Origin: an uncultured Planctomycetaceae bacterium
GTDB lineage: Bacteria > Planctomycetota > Planctomycetia > Pirellulales > Pirellulaceae
Reading direction: 5' to 3'
NCBI GenBank assembly: GCA_937967665.1
Contig: CALBSZ010000521.1
Span: 1-9,803, forward strand
DNA length: 9,803 nt
Positions 9,201 to 9,803 of this stretch are shown in pieces. The notes beneath the pieces were generated by a model. It ran no database searches, was not told the origin of the DNA, and saw nothing but the letters and a program-made list of their open reading frames with translations. How positions within the stretch are numbered: the first letter of the stretch is position 1; every line of letters starts with the position of its first letter. A program made the translations under genes and the position numbers.

Positions 9201-9580
9201 GGGTCGTCAATCTGCGTATAGTTGTAGTGGCAGACCGAATTCTGCTGGTTGTTGCTGAGCTGCAGGAAGGCCGGCGAGGACCGGTACGTAATGTGCTGGC
9301 CATCGTCGAACGTGAGCGGGTCGGCGCCGGTGCAGGCACTACTTGCCCCAGGGTTCTTCATCGCGTACCAGACATAGCCAGCTTCCCCGAGGATATTGTC
9401 GCCATCGGGATCGAACGACTTGGCGACATCCGTACTCCGCCATTCCGTAATGACTTCTTCTCCCTGAAACGCGATTCCTGCTAACAGCTCACGACGCTCC
9501 AATTGCTCGAGTTTCAGGAACGGTTCACGAAGGCGGCGAGACCTGCTGCGACGGAATGGACGATCACGACGACACTTCAT
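1..9580 (-). CDS. Giant secreted multi-domain surface protein (LamG / strand-repeat / cadherin / PKD), 3' end beyond window
   Basis: Translation from the ATG at 9580 stays open to position 1, giving at least 3193 residues with the C-terminus missing. I translated both ends, the start, and many segments between them, all in the same frame. Domain order: Arg-rich leader with LEQLERRELLAG (about 24-35); two copies of an unnamed domain (36-249, 257-471); LamG-A1 (626-873); two 53-54 residue repeats; LamG-B1 (1046-1303); a third such repeat; strand repeats; LamG-B2 (1656-1911); strand repeat; LamG-A2 (2073-2320); strand repeat and passenger tail; three cadherin-like domains (about 2560-2896); two PKD-like domains (about 2898-3095); Asp/Gly-rich tail. 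Composition is rich in Gly, Thr, Ser, Asp, Val and Ala, and poor in Lys and Cys, as expected for an exported beta-rich protein. Probable role: adhesion or cell-surface structure; no catalytic motif was seen. The start at 9580 is chosen because GGGAG lies 8 nt upstream. An in-frame ATG at 9637 has no such site. Confidence 0.93.
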   Translation of the reverse strand, partial: MKCRRDRPFRRSRSRRLREPFLKLEQLERRELLAGIAFQGEEVITEWRSTDVAKSFDPDGDNILGEAGYVWYAMKNPGASSACTGADPLTFDDGQHITYRSSPAFLQLSNNQQNSVCHYNYTQIDDPRQETGVGVSNLHAGYAKRDVAKGTETAMLNFTVTSAVPSTGFRVGISLPSAGNDAMQSVRLHQTTGGSAASTRTLTTTGLSMAFFDVTNAAVGDVFTVSVTKSTGTGGGANVLTAGVVFDLLSPDEPTSIQFVGEDTTFAGWHSSSVPKAYDLDGDNLLAEAGYAWYGTQPLGSPLNQCPSTNPLTYSSGGRATRLSLPSFVQLQNNGQDVLCMYNYTPMDDPTQPAGATVSDVISGLAVNNGIANGSEGTLVNLVLTDWVPETFRVGVVAPNAGGDSMENLFLRQTVGGNAASTVTRMETTGGRSHYFFDIVGGQVGDVFTLSGRKTGGNTNVLYTGLTFDVIPETEVSRDLSGNLVITDINGGTSADELTIVDDGAGNYIISDPNLVLSTSIPTATQVDIRTIRVPQADVTGLIVNTHGGTDSVTLGSNNAITFDGPLEIHSEGIRLDSGVVTTTSGGQTYDGAVVLGEDTTIHAAGNVTFTGTVNAATTLSMPTNGLELWLDASNTSSLAAADGTLDDGDAIAGWNDVLVGDNTVANDGTQTIPNKRPVWDATGLNGRPVVRFDGLPTADGDRIDLAGTLNLGVNATIIFIALNGPQDGNTGSCCRPIISDHTNYGNTGYTAAFLRPGAGEPSVRIDKASAGSDVNGGNIFSTSLGAAPDAAFHVYAVRSTAAVTELFEDGTLLNSAPLNTTPTPTSYDIGGNRTVNARHYRGGIAEVLAYDRALSTDELNSLGSLLGLKYGLNTAYSSAETLTVNTGSTTMFHDAVGGTNPLGAVTTDAGGSTVLGGDITTTLGDQEFNDNVVLMNHVAVATGPLGDVTFAGLVDGDGNGPWNLVVDSSGKTTFGGAVGSVALASLTTDAPGTTLFLGGAVTTTGTQSYHDAVSIGIDTTFASTGGGDINFATTVDSLPLIPNAGLALWLDASNLASITSADGVLDDGDPISAWNDVVTVDNRVAHNAVQGTAALQPTWIESVAGLNGRSAVRFDGQASTSQGDVLEIANLGFGNDVSMFFVFQNAVQQNHGGSCCRPVFVGAAGLAQAGYAFGPLRSNINGGGDVRGDFPDPGDNNLTVSELSGTADDGNFYIYSLLRNGTATNGSVVTQDGQVLGMKTVATDATDGAGNPRETAYNVGGQASNAARHYTGDVAEIIIYDRLLSAAEIDRVGGILEAKYGLTTSYPAASTTPPSLTINTAGITTFSGNAGVAFPFQDVTTDAPGTTDIRGDMVALGNPTFNDAVVLGSGNVSVSGVDVVFDAAVNLNAQTLTIDGSGAGSQLNGSVSGSGNLVHAGQGTLTIGGTNTYLGTTTVQTGVLVVTSNSALGNSGTGTTFDAGWTLGLQNNGTFDEALDLSDTATVRKAWDANVITGNITAGSASIVFDTASGSLAVEGNVDFGGVSIVGPGNTHISGNLTSSTAGTVDKDGSGTLTITGSNTYPGATTVNEGILVLGSNEALGSAAGNTFVNYAATVILDNSVMDLADDSTANNSANIASPESFLLAPGSTLRNLAGDNVITGDVDQALARVPVHSGLELWLDASNQGSLLSADGTLGNGDAIASWGDVLLGANTVAHNATQNTAALQPIWIQSIDDLNGLSAVRFDGQASTTQGDVLAIANLGFGNDVSMFFVFESAVQQNNTGSCCRPVFVGASGLAQSGYGFGPLRSNLGGGGQVRGDFPDPGDNNLTVTELAGTADDGKFYAYSLIREGTTTNGAVIRQNGQVLGSSTIATDATDGSGNSRETNYNVGGQANNAARHYTGAVAEIIAFNRALGSAERQRVEDYLNAKYFSGVAGRVYVESVADSLTIGGNVTFTEITADGDGDVTITGSLLPAPLTDGDVTKEGSGTLTLAGNNTYTGTTNVNAGTLAAGSDMALGSTAAGTTVASGAVLALDNTVLDLADNGAADNSFNVAIAENITLSDQATIRNLAGDNSIAGSVKPAIPQVPVTTALQLWLDASNTGSIVSADGVLDDGDSISGWNDVLVGDNTVANDGSQPVANKQPAWNAAGLGGRPVVTFDGFPTAAGDRIELAGTLDLGVDATIFFVALDGPQDGNVGSCCRPILSDHTNYGDTGYTIAFLRPGGGQPSIRVDKASAGSDVNNGNIFSTSLGATPDGSFHAYTVRSTASITELFEDGALLNSAPLNTTPTPTTYDIGGNRTVNARHYRGGIAEVLVYNAALSNVERAEVETYLATKYGLAGTTPSTSLFTLDSTADSLTLSGPVSFDMLHSDGAGDTTVAGPLASTLSGTVTKDGAGTLELANDNNSFAGNVSVIAGSLLATNSSGSATGSGPVQVQADGTLGGTGAVSGAVNVAGAGRVAPGITLGDLTANNNVTFQTGGELQIQIDANTGPGTGHDVLTVSGAINLSDANLLLSNAAGFTPTPGSSFLIVDNTGSNPVGGTFASLPAGAQVHAIDSGRRFHISYTGGTGNDIVLVRNSPPTAASAGPYSVNEDQNLSVNSPAGVLVGAADPNPADTVTASLVTGPSNAAAGGFVLHPDGSFSYTPATHFSGSDSFVFAADDGDLQSNPITVNINVVAVADAPNLDLDSATGGEQLTGTATGDEDTAIALDVAASLADTDDSETLTVTVGGIPVDAILSDGVNSFTAIVGNQSVDVSAWALANLAITPPLNDHDDFVLSVLAAATESANSDVATKSGTVNVTVNAVNDRPVATDAVRTSTEDSGTFSVDLASLVSDVDTGTTFSLSVAFNAVNSDRDLSGQFNLAGSQLSFDTNLFNDLPLGASEDVVFLYTVDDQSGTANATDTATVTVTVEGRNDSPTADAGGPYAVNEGDTLVLAAAGSLDPDTGESNSLMYEWDINNDGSYEFGPVSTSSLSLLPSQLAALSPARDNGTNSFDVSVRVTDAHSAQSVSAATTATITNQPPTGSIAGPDDALATQPVSFTFTGHDASPSDQAILSCQVFWGDGTSQSLGNCYALAPVTATHSYNGAGVFTVSLAVTDDTVTQTVATHAIETSAADVPNDPRVDSLGNLFVPDSLDGSNEIIISDTSGGGQLVLRNDIGYGPFYPTTGKVIIITGDGPDKIVIASNRICGDIDAGGGDNYIAGSGCDDS
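296..574 (-). other. PKD-like domain 2 (residues about 3003-3095)
   Basis: It reads NQPPTGSIAGPDDALATQ, then PVSFTFTGHDASPSDQAILS, then CQVFWGDGTSQSLGNCYALA, then VTATHSYNGAGVFTVSLAVT and DD. The WGDG...........THSY...G.FTV...VTD core is a clear PKD signature. Two cysteines bracket the WGDG loop and could form a disulfide. Confidence 0.82.
575..889 (-). other. PKD-like domain 1 (residues about 2898-3002)
   Basis: It reads SPTADAGGPYAVNEGDTL, then AGSLDPDTGESNSLMYEWDI, then NNDGSYEFG, ARDNGTNSFDVSVRVTDAH and ATTATITN. The AGGPY.V.EGD.L.L.A..S.DPD......Y.WD.N.DG.Y pattern is diagnostic of the PKD fold as found in extracellular bacterial proteins. Confidence 0.82.
893..1216 (-). other. Cadherin-like domain 3 (residues about 2789-2896)
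   Basis: It starts NDRPVATDAVRTSTEDSGTF, then SVDLASLVSDVDTGTTFSLS, then GQFNLAGSQLSFDTN, FLYTVDDQSGTANATDTATV and TVTVEGRND. It has the usual EDS....L..L..D.D (calcium-site) start and the closing ATVTVTV.G.ND strand linking to the next domain. Confidence 0.75.
1217..1595 (-). other. Cadherin-like domain 2 (residues about 2663-2788)
   Basis: It contains DAPNLDLDSATGGEQL, then GDEDTAIALDVAASLADTDD, cut before SETLTVTVGGIPVDAIL, then FTAIVGNQSVDV, LAITPPLNDHDDFVLSV and GTVNVTVNAVNDRP at the junction. The EDTAI.LD..ASL.DTD.SE.L pattern matches Ig/cadherin-like repeats of giant bacterial adhesins. Confidence 0.75.
1596..1903 (-). other. Cadherin/VCBS-like domain 1 (residues about 2560-2662)
   Basis: It starts NSPPTAASAGPYSVNEDQNL, then GVLVGAADPNPADTVTASLV, then LHPDGSFSYTPATHFSGSDS and FVFAADDGDLQSNPITVNI. 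The NEDQ.L, DPDGSFSYTP....G.DSF.F...D pattern is typical of tandem cadherin-like bacterial surface domains that bind calcium. Confidence 0.8.
1904..2341 (-). other. Passenger-tail-like segment (residues 2414-2559)
   Basis: It contains ADGTLGGTGAVSGAVNVAG, then GRVAPGITLGDLTANN, then GGELQIQIDANTGPGTGHD, VLTVSGAINLSDANLLL, TPTPGSSFLIVDNTG, VGGTFASLPAGAQV and FHISYTGGTGNDIVLV. This is the typical end of a strand-repeat passenger (GTG.V.G.V.V..G..APG ... F.I.Y.GGTGNDVVL). In proteobacterial autotransporters a beta-barrel would follow; here cadherin-like domains follow instead. Confidence 0.75.
2342..2569 (-). repeat. Autotransporter-associated strand repeat d (residues 2338-2413)
   Basis: It reads SLTLSGPVSFDMLHSDGAGD, then TVTKDGAGTLELANDNNSFAG, cut here before NVSVIAGSLLATNSSGSATG. 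It has the same 75-78 residue layout as b and c but a degenerate core (ELANDNNSFAG in place of TL.G.NTYTG). It leads into the passenger tail. Confidence 0.72.
2621..3364 (-). repeat. LamG-like domain A2 (residues 2073-2320)
   Basis: It begins ALQLWLDASNTGSIVSADG, then VLDDGDSISGWNDVLVGDN, RPVVTFDG, LGVDATIFFVALDGPQDG, GSCCRPILSDHTNYGDTGYT, AFLRPGGGQPSIRVDKASAG, AYTVRSTASITELFEDG, YDIGGNRTVNARHYRGGIAE and VLVYNAALS, ending TKYGL. It is closely matched to A1, with long stretches identical in protein while the DNA differs mainly at third codon positions. That indicates selection on the protein. It lacks the B-type GDFPDPGDNN insert. Confidence 0.85.
3569..3802 (-). repeat. Autotransporter-associated strand repeat c (residues 1927-2004)
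   Basis: It reads SLTIGGNVTFTEITADGDGD, then DVTKEGSGTLTLAGNNTYTG, then TTNVNAGTLAAGSDMALG. It is the best match in the window to the passenger-associated transport repeat. It is followed by DNTVLDLADNGAADNS and TIRNLAGDNSIAGSV, the same connector as after repeat b, and then LamG-A2. Confidence 0.82.
3848..4615 (-). repeat. LamG-like domain B2 (residues 1656-1911)
   Basis: It begins GLELWLDASNQGSLLSADG, then NGDAIASWGDVLLG, VRFDGQASTTQGD, GNDVSMFFVFESAVQQN, GSCCRPVFVGASGLAQSGYG, FGPLRSN, GGGQVRGDFPDPGDNNLTV, YNVGGQANNAARHYTGAVAE and IIAFNRALGSAERQRVEDYL, ending AKYF. It is nearly identical in sequence to B1 through the GSCCRP to GDNNLTV region, including the B-type insert. It probably arose by duplication of B1 or a shared ancestor. 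Confidence 0.85.
4823..5047 (-). repeat. Autotransporter-associated strand repeat b (residues 1512-1586)
   Basis: It reads SLAVEGNVDFGGVSIVG, then TVDKDGSGTLTITGSNTY, then TTVNEGILVLGSNEALG. It has the extended 75-78 residue form shared with repeats c and d (a leading SL...G.V.F strand pair before the GTLT core). It is followed by DLADDSTANNSANI and LRNLAGDNVITGDV leading into LamG-B2. Confidence 0.8.
5222..5401 (-). repeat. Autotransporter-associated strand repeat a (residues 1394-1453)
   Basis: It reads LTIDGSGAGSQLNGSVSGSG, NLVHAGQGTLTIGGTNTYLG, TTTVQTGVLVVTSNSALG. This is the consensus of the passenger-associated transport repeat (G.L...G.GTLTL.G.NTY.G.T.V..G.L), a beta-helix turn. It is followed by DLSDTATVRKAWDANVITGN, which resembles the connector after repeat b. 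Confidence 0.8.
5474..5632 (-). repeat. 53-residue strand repeat R3 (residues 1317-1369)
   Basis: It reads LTINTAGITTFSGNAG, then VTTDAPGTTDIRGDMVAL, then NPTFNDAVVLG. It is the third copy of the R1/R2 unit, placed after LamG-B1. The pattern is therefore LamG followed by one or two R repeats. Confidence 0.7.
5674..6445 (-). repeat. LamG-like domain B1 (residues 1046-1303)
   Basis: It begins GLALWLDASNLASITSADG, then DPISAWNDV, RSAVRFDGQ, GNDVSMFFVFQNAVQQN, GSCCRPVFVGAAGLAQAGYA, FGPLRSN, GGGDVRGDFPDPGDNNLTV, YNVGGQASNAARHYTGDVAE and IIIYDRLLSAAE, ending LEAKYGL. It has the same jelly-roll pattern as A1 but carries an insert, GGGDVRGDFPDPGDNN, that is absent from the A type and shared with B2. 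The PDPGDNN stretch is Asp-rich and could bind metal; that is inference. Confidence 0.85.
6530..6688 (-). repeat. 53-residue strand repeat R2 (residues 965-1017)
   Basis: It reads LVVDSSGKTTFGGAVG, then LTTDAPGTTLFLGGAVTTTG, then QSYHDAVSIG. It shares the TTDAPGTT core and the final .DAV..G with R3, and exactly the same 53-residue length. Confidence 0.7.
6773..6934 (-). repeat. 54-residue strand repeat R1 (residues 883-936)
   Basis: The consensus reads LTVNTGSTTMF, then VTTDAGGSTVLGGDITTTLG, then QEFNDNVVLM. It aligns with R2 and R3 over the whole unit and has one extra residue. It lies between LamG-A1 and LamG-B1 and is probably a beta-solenoid turn of the stalk. Confidence 0.65.
6962..7705 (-). 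repeat. LamG-like domain A1 (residues 626-873)
   Basis: It begins GLELWLDASNTSSL and runs ADGTLDDGDAIAGWNDV, RPVVRFDG, LNLGVNATIIFIA, GSCCRPIISDHTNYGNTGYT, VYAVRSTAAVTELFEDG, YDIGGNRTVNARHYRGGIAE and VLAYDRALS, ending LKYGL. The LWLDAS opening, the NGRPVVRFDG strand, the Ala/Val-Tyr-Ala-Val strand and the closing IAEVLAYDRALS..E helix are typical of LamG / concanavalin A-like jelly-roll domains common in planctomycete and verrucomicrobial surface proteins. Such domains bind carbohydrate or protein; the ligand is unknown. The closest relative here is domain A2. Confidence 0.85.
7706..8167 (-). other. Beta-rich linker with a half strand repeat (residues 472-625)
   Basis: This Asp/Gly/Thr/Ser-rich segment lies between the duplicated N-terminal domain and the first LamG. 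It opens SRDLSGNLVITDINGGTSAD and DDGAGNYIISDP, then VDIRTIRVPQ and NTHGGTDSVTLGSNNAITFD. It ends with TTSGGQTYDGAVVLGEDTTI, which resembles the second half of the 53-residue repeats found later. It is likely a beta-helix or solenoid stalk segment; no named domain was recognised. Confidence 0.55.
8168..8812 (-). repeat. N-terminal unnamed domain, copy 2 (residues 257-471)
   Basis: This copy starts IQFVGEDTTFAGWHSSSV and includes YDLDGDNLLAEAGYAWYG, a Cys in LNQCPSTNPLTY, a second in GQDVLCMYNYTPMDDP, and then FRVGVVAPNAGGDSME, GGNAAST and VGDVFTLSG, ending TFDVI. It aligns with copy 1 along its full length, including both Cys positions, the Y-N-Y-T..DDP motif and the DGDN loop. The copies are clearly diverged, so the duplication is not recent. 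Confidence 0.75.
8834..9475 (-). repeat. N-terminal unnamed domain, copy 1 (residues 36-249)
   Basis: This copy starts IAFQGEEVITEW, includes FDPDGDNILGEAGYVWYA, a first Cys in SSACTGADPLTF, a second in QQNSVCHYNYTQIDDP, and then FRVGISLPSAGNDAMQ and VGDVFTVSV, ending VVFDLL. Copy 2 follows immediately and matches it throughout. The DxDGDN segment resembles a calcium-binding loop and the two Cys could form a disulfide. I do not know the family. By position it is the most distal or exposed part after the leader. Confidence 0.75.
9476..9580 (-). other. N-terminal Arg-rich leader with LEPR-XLL-like planctomycete motif
   Basis: Residues 1-35 begin MKCRRDRPFRRSRSRRLREP and continue FLKLEQLERRELLAG. 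The second part matches the LEPR-XLL type signature (LE.LE.R.LLA) known at the N-termini of very large exported planctomycete proteins; here the Pro is replaced by Arg (LERRELL). About ten Arg residues precede it and no long hydrophobic signal core follows. This is the usual look of this leader class rather than a classical Sec signal peptide. It is the strongest evidence for both the phylum and surface export. Confidence 0.85.
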
Positions 9581-9708
9581 GGCTAATTCTCCCGAGAGGA
9601 CAGAAGTACAGCTACGCAAGAACAAAAACACTCCCATCAACACTGTCGCCAAGTTGTCCACTGCTGTGCTTGGAGAACTCCCGCCCCCTCGCGCGACTCT
9701 TCGTTTGC
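9581..9708. other. Intergenic / 5' leader region
   Basis: About 128 bases separate the giant gene from the possible upstream stop. The giant gene's frame has no stop here until 9731-9733 (TGA on the minus strand), so the N-terminus could be longer, but the residues encoded do not look like a known leader. Only the ribosome-binding site is convincing. I find no confident -35/-10 pair; the best, TTGATG with 17 nt to GCGTAG, is weak. No terminator hairpin with a T-run was seen. Confidence 0.5.
9589..9593 (-). promoter_or_regulatory. Ribosome-binding site deciding the start at 9580
   Basis: On the minus strand the sequence reads GGGAGAATTAGCC then ATG. GGGAG is a good Shine-Dalgarno match with an 8-nt spacer. 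The alternative in-frame ATG at 9637 is preceded by GACAGTGTTG, which has no purine-rich core, so 9580 is the better start. Confidence 0.7.
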
Positions 9709-9803
9709 TTACATTAGCGTCTGAACGTTGTCATTGGACCGGACGGCAAACACCTGGTCGGTGCCGTGGGCCAGGAACAGGTCCTGGCCGAGATGCCCAA
9801 CCA
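9709..9803 (-). CDS. Possible C-terminal end of an upstream co-directional gene (partial)
   Basis: Minus-strand codons give VGHLGQDLFLAHGTDQVFAV, then RSNDNVQTLM, then TAA at 9711-9709. GC at third positions is high, as in the neighbouring gene, and the peptide reads like protein. Only about 30 codons are visible and I do not recognise a family. The opposite strand of the same stretch is also open and GC-rich at third positions, so the direction is not certain. If real, the gene ends 128 bases before the giant gene on the same strand. Confidence 0.3.
   Translation of the reverse strand, partial: VGHLGQDLFLAHGTDQVFAVRSNDNVQTLM

Noticed and set aside
9300..9475. DxDGDN loop as a dockerin or EF-hand domain
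   Set aside because: Only one loop per copy and the hydrophobic/helix pattern of dockerins is missing. Calcium binding remains possible but a dockerin call is not supported.
9595..9660. Promoter for the giant gene
   Set aside because: The best -35/-10 candidates match poorly and several spacings are equally good, so no site can be assigned.
9689..9696. Palindrome TCGCGCGA as an operator or terminator stem
   Set aside because: Eight bases, GC-rich, no loop, no T-run and no second copy; compatible with chance.

Overview
The window is filled almost completely by one very large gene on the minus strand. Its reading frame is open from an ATG at 9580 to the left edge (position 1), with no in-frame stop. 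That is at least 3193 codons of a secreted, multi-domain surface protein whose C-terminus lies outside the window. The N-terminus is an Arg-rich leader followed by LEQLERRELLAG, a variant of the LEPR-XLL signature that heads giant exported proteins of Planctomycetes. The moderately high GC, the LamG / autotransporter-type strand-repeat / cadherin-like / PKD mix and the large size also fit a planctomycete, perhaps Pirellulales. The phylum is inferred from protein style only.

Layout in protein order (right to left on the plus strand): (1) leader and LEPR-XLL-like motif; (2) a tandem duplication of an approximately 215-residue domain that I cannot name, with paired cysteines and a DxDGDN loop; (3) a Ser/Thr/Asp-rich beta linker; (4) four LamG-like (concanavalin A-like) domains in the order A-B-B-A, each with a vicinal-cysteine GSCCRP motif; (5) between and around them, three 53-54 residue repeats with a TTDA.GTT core and four autotransporter-associated strand repeats, ending in a passenger-tail-like segment; (6) three cadherin/VCBS-like domains; (7) two PKD-like domains; (8) an Asp/Gly-rich beta-roll-like stretch that runs off the window.

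The architecture suggests a long fibrous adhesin or cell-surface protein with carbohydrate- or protein-binding LamG modules on a beta-solenoid stalk. No enzyme active site was recognised. Upstream (9581-9708) is a short non-coding gap with a good ribosome-binding site. Beyond it, at 9709-9803, may lie the last 30 codons of a co-directional gene, but this is weak. No RNA genes, CRISPR arrays or insertion sequences were seen. The repeated structure is in-frame protein modularity, not mobile DNA.
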